From Nonomuraea deserti (lineage in GTDB: Bacteria; Actinomycetota; Actinomycetes; Streptosporangiales; Streptosporangiaceae), in contig NZ_SMKO01000028.1 in the NCBI RefSeq assembly GCF_004348685.1, forward strand, positions 1-64,000: 64,000 nt of DNA, given 5' to 3'. Position 1 is the first letter of the stretch, and every line of letters begins with the position of its first letter. The position numbers were made by a program, and so were the translations under genes. Positions 18,524-27,006 of this stretch are shown in pieces. The notes beneath the pieces are model-generated. The model was not told where the DNA came from, did no database searches, and saw only the letters and a program-made list of their open reading frames with translations.

Positions 18524-19852
18524 AGGCGATCACCGCCCGTGCTCGGGAGGCGGGTGCCGGTGAGCGCCGCCGCGAGGACCTGTTCGCCGATAGTGAGGCC
18601 CTGACCGGCGTACTCCCAGTGGGCGACGACGAGCACGGTGTCCTCGTCGAAGAGCGGTAGCCGTCCGGTGGTGATCTCCTCGGCGCGCATGTGTTCCTCA
18701 CGCGCGGCGCGGAGCTGCCCGAGGGTGGTCGAGTAGCGGCGGCTCTTGGTGGAGAAGCGGCCGCGGAAGCCGAGCATGTGAGCCCACTGGATGAGCCTGA
18801 GGTCGGCCAGCTCCGGGTGAGCCCCCAGCCTCATGCAGGCAGCGATCAGCCGGCGGGCGTGCTCGCGGACGGGCAAAGTGTCGAGGTTGTCGAGAGGCTG
18901 GATCCGCCGGTCCAGCGTGCCGACGCACTCGGCGGCCTTGGTGGCGTATTTGGCGATGTACGCCGCGACGGCCTGTTCGGTGAGATCGCCGTCCATGCTG
19001 ATGCGGCGTACGTCGAGTTGGGTGCCCCAGCGGAAGCTGCGGCTCAGCGGCTTGACCTCCGCCGTGACGACCGGCCACCGCATGCTGAGCAGCCAACGCC
19101 AGAGCATCGGCGGTCGCCCAGGCAGGTGGCGGCGAGGACGGGCCGTCAGGACCGTCGAGGCGGATGACAGCATGGAAGTGGACGACGCCGCGCCGCTGGT
19201 ACTCGGCGACCTTGGCGAAGGAGATCGTCGCCTGCCCGCGCAGCGCCTTGACCGTCAGCCCGTTGAGCCGCGCGAAACGACGGCGCAACGCCAGCGTGAA
19301 GCGCCGCCACAACTCGGGGCTGATGGCGTTGAACAGCACCGAGCCCTCGTAGTCGTAGCAGTCCGGGCACAGCGGCTCGCCGAGCCGCTGATCGTCGGCG
19401 CCGTGCCGGTCGGTGCAGGACATGACCCGCCCGTGCGGGCAGATCTCGGCGTCGCGGCGAGCGTGGCAGGGCAGTACCTTGCCGTTCCTCTCCCGCCGCG
19501 CGTGGACCGCTCCAAACGAAGGCGCGGTAAGAGTCACGAACAGGCATGGGTGAGCGCTGACCGTTTCCGGCACGCCCTTGCCGCCGACCAGCCCGGCCCG
19601 GACGAGTTGGTACGTGTCGGCTCGGTAGACCTCGGCGCAGGCCGGGCAGCGGGAGACCCGCCGGGTTTTGCACGGCACGCGAAGGACGCCGTTGGGTTCG
19701 GTTCGGGTGGTGTAGCGGTGCAGGAGTCGGCCGGTGGCGCGGTCGTAGTGGTCGACTTTGCCGTGCAGGTGGATGGGCTGGCGGCAGCCGCCGGTGCGCT
19801 TGATCTGGCAGGCCCAGCGGTCGTAGTCGGGCTGGTTGAGCCGGTGGATCAT
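18520..19852 (-). pseudogene. RepSA-like rolling-circle replication initiator, frameshifted
   Basis: The initiator of the element's rolling-circle replication. The 5' part carries cysteine pairs (RVSRCPACAEVY, LCPDCYDYEG) and the metal-binding motif VVHFHAVIRLDG. Near 19072 one extra base switches the frame. The continuation reads VVTAEVKPLSRSFRWGTQLD and YIAKYATKAAECVG and runs to the TGA at 18520. The YIAKYATK segment would hold the catalytic Tyr of RepSA-type proteins, so it is lost in the unshifted product. I place the start at the ATG at 19852 (MIHRLNQPDY); the frame is open further upstream to a GTG at 20026. Confidence 0.82.
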
Positions 19853-19982
19853 CCCGGCCACAGCGTGAGAGTGGGCAAGGTGGGGCAAGATGGGTTCCGT
19901 CCTATCCAGTGACGCTGGTGTGGATGGCCCCCGGCCTGGCGCGGATCTTGGCGGATGTGTGGCCAGGCGGGGGGCGCTACGG

Positions 19983-20096
19983 CTACGCGCCGTGGTTGTC
20001 GATGCCGGTGCCGTGGCAGTCGGCACAGGTCTGGTCGTCGCTGAGGCCGGTGCCGCTGCAGGTGCAGCAGCGGTAATGCGCGAGCGTGGTGTCCAT
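19983..20096 (-). CDS. 37-residue double zinc-ribbon protein
   Basis: A tiny protein with two DnaJ-type CxxCxGxG units, CCTCSGTG and CADCHGTG, which together could bind one zinc ion. It starts with ATG at 20096 and stops with TAG at 19983, between the 53-residue gene and rep. Small proteins of this kind recur in conjugative elements of actinomycetes, where their role is unknown. The two spaced metal motifs in one short frame make chance unlikely. Confidence 0.7.
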   Translation of the reverse strand: MDTTLAHYRCCTCSGTGLSDDQTCADCHGTGIDNHGA

Positions 20097-20101
20097 GGCG
20101 G

Positions 20102-20263
20102 TCACCGGTTGTCGCGCGGAGCGACGCGGACGTAGACGCGGTACTTACGCGGGTGAGCCCGGTCAGGGAATGCCCTGGACATCGCGGTGACGGTGAAGAC
20201 CTCACGCAGGTGGGTCAGGCCGAGCGCGATCTCAGCGCGGTTTCCTTCGAGGCGGATACGCAT
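20102..20263 (-). CDS. 53-residue basic protein of the transfer operon
   Basis: Starts MRIRLEGNRAEIALGLTHLR and ends ten bases or fewer before the zinc-ribbon gene. AAGGAG lies eight bases before the ATG, one of the clearest ribosome sites in the operon. The protein is small, basic and soluble, with a TAMSRAF middle and a strand-like tail (KYRVYVRVAP). I do not recognise a family. Its position inside the rep-tra operon implies a role in maintenance or transfer. Confidence 0.72.
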   Translation of the reverse strand: MRIRLEGNRAEIALGLTHLREVFTVTAMSRAFPDRAHPRKYRVYVRVAPRDNR

Positions 20264-20276
20264 GTTGTCGATCTCC

Positions 20277-20603
20277 TTAGGCGTTGGGCTCGATGCAGCC
20301 CCGGTAGCTGCTCTCGGCGTCATAGAGGGCACGGGCTGCGGCGGGGATCGCCACGGCGCGGTACTCGACCGGGCCGAAGTGGATAGAGGTGGCGTAGTGG
20401 TCGTACGGGGAGTTCCCGGCATCGACGCGGGAGCCGAGGATGGCGGCGATCCGGTCGATCTCGGCGCGTAGGTCCTCGTCTTCGGCGCGCTCCGGGATGT
20501 AGCGAAGGGTGAGGCCGGACGAGGTCGGCACGTCCGGGTGGGTCTCCAGGAAGATGGCCAGGTTGAGCAGGCCGTTGATGAGGGCTCTGCGGTGATCTCG
20601 CAT
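20277..20603 (-). CDS. 108-residue hypothetical protein of the transfer operon
   Basis: Begins MRDHRRALINGLLNLAIFLE, with AAAGGA before the ATG, and ends 13 bases before the next gene. It is acidic and mostly helical, with a central EDEDLRAEIDRIAAILGSRV helix. Similar small proteins sit between the DUF2637 and rep genes in other integrative elements of this type. No catalytic motif is seen, and the function is unknown. Confidence 0.72.
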   Translation of the reverse strand: MRDHRRALINGLLNLAIFLETHPDVPTSSGLTLRYIPERAEDEDLRAEIDRIAAILGSRVDAGNSPYDHYATSIHFGPVEYRAVAIPAAARALYDAESSYRGCIEPNA

Positions 20604-20613
20604 GGTGGTCCTT

Positions 20614-21312
20614 TCAAGAGGCGTCTGCTGTGGCCAGCAGGGTGCGGAGCAGGTCTGAGGCGAGTTGGTCGGACACGCCCAGCCGGGACCGGAGCAGGTC
20701 GCGGGTGATGGGCTTGCCGTGCTTGGTGTGGTGTTCGGCGGCGACGCGGCGGGCGTAGTCGACGAGTTGCGGGTCGGGCACGGGTCCGTCGTTCTGGCTG
20801 TCCTCGTCGGCGGGGACCAGCGCAAGACGGTCCGCAGGCGGGACGGCTTGCGTCTCCTCCGGGACGGGCGGGGACGCCGTCGCCCAGGTCGAGGACGTCC
20901 GCGGGACGTCCGGGGACGGTTCGGTACGGCTTACGGTGGCGCGACGTTCGAGCATGGAGATCGCGACGAGGAAGGCGCCGGCGGGTGTCGCTGCGGTGAT
21001 CCAGCCCCAGACGGTGGGGGCGGCCTGTTGCAGGTTCGCGGCCAGGGACAGGACGATGCCGCCGGTCAGGACGAGGACCGGCCAGGAGACCGGGCCGCGC
21101 CGTACTTTGCCGGTCTTCCTGTCTCGCTGGCGTTCGCGGGCGGCCATGACGCAGGTCAGATCGATACAGATGGCCACGGCCCAGGCCATCCAGCCCTGCT
21201 GACCGTTCTCCGTTGCGGTGTCGCGGATGTGGGTGAAGGAGCCGGCACCTGCGATGGCGGCCAGGACGAGCACGGGCCCGGTGTCGAGCAGCCAGGCGGC
21301 GAAGCGGCGCAT
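20614..21312 (-). CDS. DUF2637/SpdB-like membrane spread protein
   Basis: A 232-residue integral membrane protein. Hydrophobic segments lie near residues 10-25, 40-55, 75-95 and 102-118, with the DUF2637-type GWMAWAVAICIDLTCVMAAR. The cytoplasmic C-terminal 110 residues end in a winged-helix-like region (DLLRSRLGVSDQLASDLLRT). Such proteins accompany the FtsK-type translocase and are thought to help spread the element between hyphal compartments after mating. The gene lies 21 bases downstream of that translocase gene in the same operon. Confidence 0.8.
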   Translation of the reverse strand: MRRFAAWLLDTGPVLVLAAIAGAGSFTHIRDTATENGQQGWMAWAVAICIDLTCVMAARERQRDRKTGKVRRGPVSWPVLVLTGGIVLSLAANLQQAAPTVWGWITAATPAGAFLVAISMLERRATVSRTEPSPDVPRTSSTWATASPPVPEETQAVPPADRLALVPADEDSQNDGPVPDPQLVDYARRVAAEHHTKHGKPITRDLLRSRLGVSDQLASDLLRTLLATADAS

Positions 21313-21333
21313 CTCGTTCCTCCTCTCGGTCCG

Positions 21334-22668
21334 TCAGGCGGTCTGCGAGTCGGGAGTCTGGTGAGGGTGGACCGCCATGACCTCGTCCCAGGACGGCGCG
21401 AGGTCGGCGTAGAGATGTGCGGCGTGTTCGGCCGCCTGCTCGCTGACGTAGAAGGAGCGGGCCCGGTACCACTGGCCGTCCTGCGAGGCGACGATGGCGA
21501 CGCCGGGAGTCTCGGCGGCGATGGCGCGAGCGGAATCGAGCGCGGCCGGGTCGAGGTCACCGAGCGTCATGGTGGCGGTCTCGGGATCGTTGACCCGATG
21601 GCAGATCCGGCCGGAGCACTGGGAACGGAGGGCTGTCACGCCGGGCCCGAGGTCGGAGCCGATGCGCTGACCGCAGCAGAACAGGTAGATGCCGAACGCT
21701 CGGCCGAGCTGCGCCACCCGTAGCAGCGCGGTCGAGGTCTTGGCGACCTCCTCCTTCTCCGACTTGTCGGCCATCAGATACAGCTCGGCCAACTCGTCCA
21801 CCAGGACCACGACCGGCACCGGACGCATCCCGGGCGGAAGCTGCCAGATGTTGCGCGCCGAGGCCATCCGGCACACGCCCATGCGATCGGTCATCAGCGC
21901 TACGAGGTCGTCGAGCAGGCCGCCGCATTCAGCCCTGCTCGTGGCCAGCGCGGACAGCCGCGAAGCGTACGGCGTGAACTCCACCCCGCCCTTGAGGTCG
22001 AAGCCGACCAGCGCCACCGGCTGTGGCGCCAGGCCGACGATGAGCGCGTTGGCCAGGTTGGACTTGCCGGACTGCGTGGCACCGGCGTTGATCCAGTGCG
22101 GGACGGTCTTGAAGTCCACGACCCAGGGCCCGCCTGTCTCCAGGCGTCCCACGGTGACCTTGAGCAGTTCGGTGGAGGGTGGGAGTTCGTCGACCTTGAC
22201 GAGCGGGTCTCGCATGGTGGCGGCCAGTCGTACCCGTCCCGGCTTGTCGGACGAGACGCGCACGGCGTGTACGCCCCAGGAGTGCGCCAGCCGTTCGGCT
22301 ACGTCGGCGTAGTCGGCCGGGATCTGCCCTTCCAGCGTGTGGAGGGTGACGCGCCAGCCGTGGCGGGTCGGCATGGGCAGCCACATGAACGGCGCGGTGT
22401 CCACGGCGATGCGCTGGAAGCGGCGCCTGACCCGGACGACGCCGGTCGAGGCCACCATGCCCGGAACGGTGGTGAACCAGAAGCGCTGCCGCTTCTTGGT
22501 CAGACCGCAGCCGAGGGCGACCTTGCGCCAGGAGGCGCGCACGCTGATCGCGGTCAGTGGGAAGCCGATGGCGAGCCAGAAGGAGCGGTAGTGCCAGCGG
22601 CGCCAGGCCCAGAGCCCGGCCGCGACGGCGGCCAGGACTCCGGGCATCGTGAGGAAGTGGTCAGACAC
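21334..22668 (-). CDS. FtsK/SpoIIIE-type conjugal DNA translocase (TraSA/TraB-like)
   Basis: A 444-residue membrane-anchored ATPase that moves double-stranded element DNA between mycelia. The N-terminus has a hydrophobic stretch (VLAAVAAGLWAWRRW). The Walker A motif is NAGATQSGKSNLANALIVGL and Walker B is PVVVLVDELAEL. A downstream LGRAFGIYLFCCGQRIGSDL region matches the FtsK-core sensor area. This one protein normally suffices for transfer in pSAM2-type elements. It overlaps the upstream 109-residue gene by eight bases. No lesion is seen, so transfer functions could still be made although int and rep are broken. Confidence 0.9.
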   Translation of the reverse strand: MSDHFLTMPGVLAAVAAGLWAWRRWHYRSFWLAIGFPLTAISVRASWRKVALGCGLTKKRQRFWFTTVPGMVASTGVVRVRRRFQRIAVDTAPFMWLPMPTRHGWRVTLHTLEGQIPADYADVAERLAHSWGVHAVRVSSDKPGRVRLAATMRDPLVKVDELPPSTELLKVTVGRLETGGPWVVDFKTVPHWINAGATQSGKSNLANALIVGLAPQPVALVGFDLKGGVEFTPYASRLSALATSRAECGGLLDDLVALMTDRMGVCRMASARNIWQLPPGMRPVPVVVLVDELAELYLMADKSEKEEVAKTSTALLRVAQLGRAFGIYLFCCGQRIGSDLGPGVTALRSQCSGRICHRVNDPETATMTLGDLDPAALDSARAIAAETPGVAIVASQDGQWYRARSFYVSEQAAEHAAHLYADLAPSWDEVMAVHPHQTPDSQTA

Positions 22669-22990
22669 TCGCGGCCTCCTGCTGTGGGAGCAGGGCGGTG
22701 GCGCGGTAGCTGATGCCCCACTTGCCGGCGATCTCCCAGACGTAGCCGAGCATGCCGACCGCGTTGACGGCGTCGCCTGCGGTGATGGGCGGTTCTCCGC
22801 TGATGCCGATCTTGACGAGCTCGATCCGGCCGAACTCGTCCTCGACGGAGACGGTGACCTCGTAGACGGTGTTGCCGTTCTTGTCGGTCTTGATCTCGCC
22901 GGTGTCGCGGTTGAGCACCCGAGGGCGCGGGGCCTTGACGCAGGTGATGGTGAGCTTGCTGGTGTCCACAGGGATGGGGACGGTGCGCAT
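22661..22990 (-). CDS. First gene of transfer operon, 109-residue hypothetical
   Basis: Begins MRTVPIPVDTSKLTITCVKA, with AAGGAA eight bases before the ATG. A beta-rich soluble protein, with repeated strand pattern (YEVTVSVEDEFGRIELVKIG) and a helix-bearing tail. Homologues commonly precede the FtsK-type gene in actinomycete integrative elements, and the eight-base overlap with that gene supports coupling. It may be a transfer accessory or DNA-recognition factor. The promoter at 23022-23056 drives it. Confidence 0.75.
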   Translation of the reverse strand: MRTVPIPVDTSKLTITCVKAPRPRVLNRDTGEIKTDKNGNTVYEVTVSVEDEFGRIELVKIGISGEPPITAGDAVNAVGMLGYVWEIAGKWGISYRATALLPQQEAASV

Positions 22991-23021
22991 GGTGTGGTTC
23001 CTTCGTTCGTTCGGACTCTTG

Positions 23022-23056
23022 GAATACATAGAACGCTTAGAATTCAAAGTTGTCAA
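23022..23056 (-). promoter_or_regulatory. Probable transfer-operon promoter with repeated operator-like motif
   Basis: On the minus strand TTGACA (23051-23056) is followed after 17 bases by TTCTAT (23028-23033), a good sigma-70-type promoter. Between and over the -10 lie two direct copies of TTCTA(A/T)G. The divergent GntR gene begins at 23139. A KorSA-like GntR repressor binding these repeats would silence transfer and adjust its own expression, as in pSAM2. Confidence 0.55.
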
Positions 23057-23138
23057 GGTCTTCCACGAAGACTTGGTTGGCATGTCGCGTCGGCTGTGCT
23101 GAACTGGAGGGGGCACGCAACCTCGCGGAAGGCATCGG

Positions 23139-23504
23139 ATGGTCGAGAAGACCGGTCGCCCCGGCTACCTCCAAATAGCCGACGACCTTCGCACGCAGAT
23201 CAGGACGGGCTCACTCGCTTCCGGCGCTGCGCTGCCATCGACCGCCCAGCTCTGCCAGCGCTACGACGTGTCCGCCAGCGTGGTCAAAGCAGCGATCAGC
23301 GTGCTTCGCACCGAGGGCTTGATCGTCGGCCAGCAGGGCAAGGGCGTGTTCGTTCGCGAGGACGCCGCCGCGCCGGCCGAGGAGCCGGCCTCGTCTGAGG
23401 TCATGGAGCAACTCGCTCAGATGCGGAGCACTCTGGCGGCTCTCGGCGACCGGATCGCGGATCTTGAGAAGGCCGTGTTCCAAGGGCCGAAGCGATCTCG
23501 CTGA
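23139..23504 (+). CDS. GntR-family repressor (KorSA-like)
   Basis: A 121-residue protein with an N-terminal GntR winged helix (GYLQIADDLRTQIRTGSLAS, LPSTAQLCQRYDVSASVV, GKGVFVRE). A short C-terminal coiled-coil (VMEQLAQMRSTLAALGDRIA) replaces the usual effector domain, so it probably dimerises through the coil and responds to no small ligand. It is divergent from the transfer operon with the promoter region between. This matches KorSA-type regulators that keep integrative elements quiet. Confidence 0.85.
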   Translation: MVEKTGRPGYLQIADDLRTQIRTGSLASGAALPSTAQLCQRYDVSASVVKAAISVLRTEGLIVGQQGKGVFVREDAAAPAEEPASSEVMEQLAQMRSTLAALGDRIADLEKAVFQGPKRSR

Positions 23505-23577
23505 CCCGGCAGGCCAACTCCTCCATTTCAGACCGAATGGCCTGAAGCTCGTCGATTATTCGCTGGTTTGCGGTCAC
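23401..23577 (-). CDS. Possible 58-residue antisense coiled-coil protein
   Basis: A short frame starting GTG at 23577 with AAAAGGGG and GGAG before it reads TANQRIIDELQAIRSEMEEL, an amphipathic helix pattern, for about 38 residues. It then crosses into the 3' end of the GntR gene on the opposite strand. The first part lies outside that gene and looks coding. The second part may be only a shadow. Conservation in other elements would decide. Confidence 0.3.
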   Translation of the reverse strand: MTANQRIIDELQAIRSEMEELACRVSEIASALGTRPSQDPRSGRREPPECSASERVAP

Positions 23578-23751
23578 TCCGGCACCCCTTTTCTGGTCGG
23601 TTGTTATCCCGGCGGGGATGCCGTTAGTTCATCGCGTATCGACGCTGGTGAGTATCACGGAGCGTTAGCTAAGCTTCTTCATTGCTGCCTGCACGGCGGT
23701 TACACATGCGCTTACACAGGCGCGCTCCTCGAAGTGCGCAAAAAGGATGCG

Positions 23752-24780
23752 ATGAAGACAATTCACCGCCCCGGATGGCAACCTCTGATCCTGCGGCAGC
23801 ACCGCGAAGCACACGGACTCACCCTCGAAGCCGCAGGTGACCAGCTCCGCCATGTCGCCAGCCGGCACGGCCTGACCGCGCCAGCCGCCAACTTCCAGAC
23901 ACTATGGGCACACGAACAGGGATCGGTATATCCCGGACCTCACTACCGAAGAGCGTACTGTCTCCTATATCAGGCAAATGAACCTACTCTGGGTTTCCGC
24001 TTGCCGCTCCCCGGTGAAATAACCGAAGTGGAAAATTCCATCTCGGATTTGCCTCAACCCACCGACCCCGCCACCGACAACGCCGCCGCCCAGGTGATCG
24101 AACAAACGCTGCTCAAAGTCTCGGGCGCCCCGTCCAATGCCGAGCAGAACGCACTCCTCAACCGCGTCGTGGACGCCTGGCGACGACGCCACGGGCAGGG
24201 CAGCCCCAAGCCCATCCTCACGCTCGTCGGCGGCTACGCCGGATCGGGAAAGACCGAGTTCTCCCGCTTCCTGTCCGACATCACCGGCTGGGCCTTCCTG
24301 GACAAGGACTCCCTGACCCGCGCCATGGTCGAACGCCTGCTCGTCTCCCTCGGCGGCGACCCCCACGACCGGCACACCGAGCTGTACCTGAGCGAGGTCC
24401 GCCCGCTGGAGTACCGGTGCCTGATGGAGACCGCGTTCGACAACCTTAAGGTCGGCACGTCGGCGATCCTGTCAGCCCCGTTCATCGCCGAGCTGGCCGA
24501 TCCTGACTGGGTCTGCCGCCTCACCAACCGGTGCGCGGCCAGGGGCATCGACGTAGCGGTGGTGTGGGTGCGCTGCGACCCCGAGTCCATGCGCGAGTAC
24601 ATCGAGTTCCGGGGAGCTCCCCGCGACGCCTGGAAGCTCGACAACTGGCAGACATACGTCAGCGGCCTGAAGACCGAGACCAGCCCGTCCACCGCGCACA
24701 TCACCGTGGACAACCGACTCGGCGCCGCTATCAGCCTGGCCGACCAGACCCGCGAGACGCTCAAACGGATCCTCGCATGA
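23752..24780 (+). CDS. XRE-type HTH protein fused to P-loop kinase/ATPase
   Basis: A 342-residue protein. Residues 10-80 form an XRE-like helix-turn-helix with actinobacterial features (LILRQHREAHGLTLEAAGDQ and YRRAYCLLYQANEP). The C-terminal half has a Walker A motif LVGGYAGSGKTEFSRFL, followed by FLDKDSLTRAMVERL. This places it with zeta-toxin/AAA_33-like small-molecule kinases. AAAAGGA precedes the ATG at 23752. Its stop overlaps the start of the next P-loop gene (ATGA), so the two are made together. The role on the element is unknown; a DNA-binding sensor with kinase output is possible. Confidence 0.75.
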   Translation: MKTIHRPGWQPLILRQHREAHGLTLEAAGDQLRHVASRHGLTAPAANFQTLWAHEQGSVYPGPHYRRAYCLLYQANEPTLGFRLPLPGEITEVENSISDLPQPTDPATDNAAAQVIEQTLLKVSGAPSNAEQNALLNRVVDAWRRRHGQGSPKPILTLVGGYAGSGKTEFSRFLSDITGWAFLDKDSLTRAMVERLLVSLGGDPHDRHTELYLSEVRPLEYRCLMETAFDNLKVGTSAILSAPFIAELADPDWVCRLTNRCAARGIDVAVVWVRCDPESMREYIEFRGAPRDAWKLDNWQTYVSGLKTETSPSTAHITVDNRLGAAISLADQTRETLKRILA

Positions 24781-25349
24781 TGGGCATCGTGCTGTACGGC
24801 CCGCCCGCCAGCGGTAAGACCTCCATCACCGTGGCCCTCAGCGAGGTCGACCCGAGGTTCACGCTGGTGCGCAAGCTTAAGGCCGGGAACCGGCGCGGCA
24901 CCGAGTATGAATTCGTCAGCTCTCAAAAACTCGCGCGGTATCGGGCCGCCGGCCGGTTGCTGGTCGAATCTCACCGCTACGGCAACACCTACGCCATCGA
25001 CCGCGACCACGTCGACCAGCTCACCGCGGCCGGGCAGGTGCCGATCGTCCACTTGGGCACCATCGCCGACATCCGCCGACTGGTCCAGCATGCGGCCTGG
25101 CTCGTCGTACTCCTGTGGATACCGCGTCAGGTCTGCGAGCAACGCTCCCGCCAGCGCGGCGACAGCGACACAAAACAGCGCCTCCAGGCATGGGACGAGA
25201 CACTGACCGACTTGCACGCCAACGACGACGGCCTGTTCCGGTGCCGCTTTCGCACAGACGAGGCCACCCCGCAGGAGATCGCCAAGCAGACCGCCGACGC
25301 CTTTTTCGCGCAACGCGGGCATCACGCCGTCACTGCGCCTGACCACTGA
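24777..25349 (+). CDS. P-loop kinase, guanylate/adenylate kinase-like
   Basis: A 190-residue protein with Walker A LYGPPASGKTSITVAL at the very N-terminus, then KLKAGNRRGTEYEFVS and an HLGTIADIRRLV core. The layout resembles guanylate-kinase or AAA_18-type nucleotide kinases; a lid region with Arg clusters (EQRSRQRGDS) lies near residue 125. It starts inside the stop of the HTH-kinase gene, with two successive ATG codons available. Its 3' end overlaps the convergent gene by 20 bases. The phosphate acceptor is not known. Confidence 0.72.
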   Translation: MMGIVLYGPPASGKTSITVALSEVDPRFTLVRKLKAGNRRGTEYEFVSSQKLARYRAAGRLLVESHRYGNTYAIDRDHVDQLTAAGQVPIVHLGTIADIRRLVQHAAWLVVLLWIPRQVCEQRSRQRGDSDTKQRLQAWDETLTDLHANDDGLFRCRFRTDEATPQEIAKQTADAFFAQRGHHAVTAPDH

Positions 25350-25626
25350 GGATCTGCAACCACAGCGCCTGCGCGGCGCGCGCGGGCATCCACGCACTCT
25401 CAAGGACCGATGCGGAGTTCCTGATCGGGTGGTGCCGGACGAACCACAACCCGCCGGCCGTGCAGAACTCGAACATCGGATACGTGCACCCGCACGTGTG
25501 ATCGCGGATCCGCAGCCGGTCCGCCCGCTTCCGACTCGGGCCCCACTCCACCCGTATGGACCCCATTTGCGGAGGCGCCGCATGAGGACCGTGATAGTCG
25601 AAGTGCGGAGGCGGGCCGACACTCAC
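25330..25626 (-). CDS. Conserved-looking 98-residue hypothetical
   Basis: Contains a cysteine-rich centre (IRDHTCGCTYPMFEFC) and a tail AGGLWFVRHHP followed by ESAWMPARAAQALWLQILSG. I recognise this pattern from small proteins in actinobacterial mobile elements, where it is usually paired with a protein like the upstream one. The start overlaps that gene's stop (ATGA). Cys residues could bind zinc. No function is assigned. Confidence 0.65.
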   Translation of the reverse strand: MSVGPPPHFDYHGPHAAPPQMGSIRVEWGPSRKRADRLRIRDHTCGCTYPMFEFCTAGGLWFVRHHPIRNSASVLESAWMPARAAQALWLQILSGQAQ

Positions 25627-25841
25627 GATCTCACCGCCATCTGCGTCTGGTCGCGGAGCAGCGACACGAAGGTCTCGGCATCGCTGGCACTTACGGTCTG
25701 CCGTAGGCCCTTGTCGATATCGGTATTCCGGAGGTGGACACCGCGCCGGGTCGCGTAGAACACGCCCGCATCACTACAGAACAGCGACCAGGCCGGGAAC
25801 GCTGCGCGGAGAACGTCGAGGTCATAGCTGGGCATCGCCAT
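25623..25841 (-). CDS. Small hypothetical paired with 25330 gene
   Basis: About 72 residues from the ATG at 25841 (MAMPSYDLDVLRAAFPAWSL); an upstream ATG at 25883 is in frame and cannot be excluded. It reads SDAGVFYATRRGVHLRNTDI then ETFVSLLRDQ, a compact alpha-beta pattern seen in short actinobacterial proteins next to GntR-like regulators. It is coupled to the downstream gene by an ATGA overlap and divergent from the 25938 regulator. Function unknown. Confidence 0.6.
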   Translation of the reverse strand: MAMPSYDLDVLRAAFPAWSLFCSDAGVFYATRRGVHLRNTDIDKGLRQTVSASDAETFVSLLRDQTQMAVRS

Positions 25842-25937
25842 GGCGTCACTGTAACCAGTGCTGTACAAGCCTGTCCATGCCATGCCAAGTCATGGGTCGA
25901 AACGAGCTGTATGTGCAGGTATCTCTATGGTTGGAGA

Positions 25938-26210
25938 GTGATTGAGTTCGAGCCCGATCGCTTCAGGTGGGAGCAGATCGCCGACATCCTCCGCCAGCGC
26001 ATCAGCGACGGCACCTACCGGCCCAAGCACCTACTGTCCGAGGTGCAGCTCATGCAGGAGTTCGGCGTCGCCCGGGGCACCCTCCGCAAGGCCATGCAAC
26101 GGCTACGCGACGAGAAGCTCATCTACACGATCCCCAACCTGGGCAGCTTCGTCGGCCAACCGACCGAACCCAAGGTCCCTGGCGACAAGCCCTCGAGCGA
26201 CCAGCCCTGA
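25938..26210 (+). CDS. GntR-family regulator, DNA-binding domain only
   Basis: About 90 residues: a GntR winged helix (RWEQIADILRQRISDGTYRP, LMQEFGVARGTLRKAMQRLR, LGSFVGQP) and a short polar tail. No ligand-binding domain is present. The GTG at 25938 precedes IEFEPDRFRWE; an in-frame ATG at 25912 is an alternative. It is divergent from the two small genes at 25330-25841 and probably regulates them. This is the last recognisable gene of the element on this side. Confidence 0.72.
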   Translation: MIEFEPDRFRWEQIADILRQRISDGTYRPKHLLSEVQLMQEFGVARGTLRKAMQRLRDEKLIYTIPNLGSFVGQPTEPKVPGDKPSSDQP

Positions 26211-27006
26211 CCAGACAGAGTCAGCAGGCAAGGGGGTGGCGAGTCCATCCCTTAGGCAGCCCATCCGCGTGACCGTCGGAACTCCCACCGCGAAGTCGAA
26301 GGCCCGGACATTGGCTGAACGCCACAGCCATGACGTCAAGCATCAACCGGGACTACCGTCACGACCGTCGAGCCGCATAATCGCTGCTCAGAGGCATGGT
26401 AGATCGGGCGGATGAGAATTATCTCTACGTCTTCAAGGGCAGTCCGCCTACCGCGGACTGCCGCGCGTTGGGCGGTCGCTGGCCGCGCTGCGGCTCTCCG
26501 GCCGGTCGCGGCCAGCACGCCCACGCGCCTGACCACGACGACCTACAGCGCCAGCAGTCGAAGCGTGTCACGGGGTACGACAAAGCGATCGATGTGCAGG
26601 CCCCACCCTGCGAACGGTAGGTCATGTCTCCGGCAGGGATCCCCGACCTAAAGATGATCATCTCGCACGGGCCGAGTTCGTGGAGTGGCTGAGGTGGAAC
26701 CTGATCACCCCACACACCCATCGACCCAGGCAAGCCCATCAGACCGACTCCTCCGCTCAAGCCCAGCTGTGACCGCAGTACAACAGATAACCGAAGAACG
26801 GCGACCGATGAACGCACACGCGAAGCGGGGCTTGGCGCTCCGCCCCCAACCCGCCGCCGCTCTGCGGTGACTCGACGGCGTACGAGGTGATCAAGTACGA
26901 GGGGCAGCCCTCTTGCCGACAACCTCAAGGTTCGGGAACGTGCCGCGACATGAGGTATCAAGAGTGCCTTTGTGCGACCCCAATCTTGACGTTACGCTAA
27001 GGAACC
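26211..27006. other. Gap between element and defence island, no gene supported
   Basis: Several short frames exist on both strands but none has a convincing start, family pattern or codon bias. The far end of the integrative element may lie here. I could not find a repeat of the integrase-side sequence. Confidence 0.4.

Noticed and set aside
26425..26961. A 178-codon minus-strand frame in the gap before the HNH gene
   Set aside because: No start signal, no family pattern and composition like noncoding frames around it.
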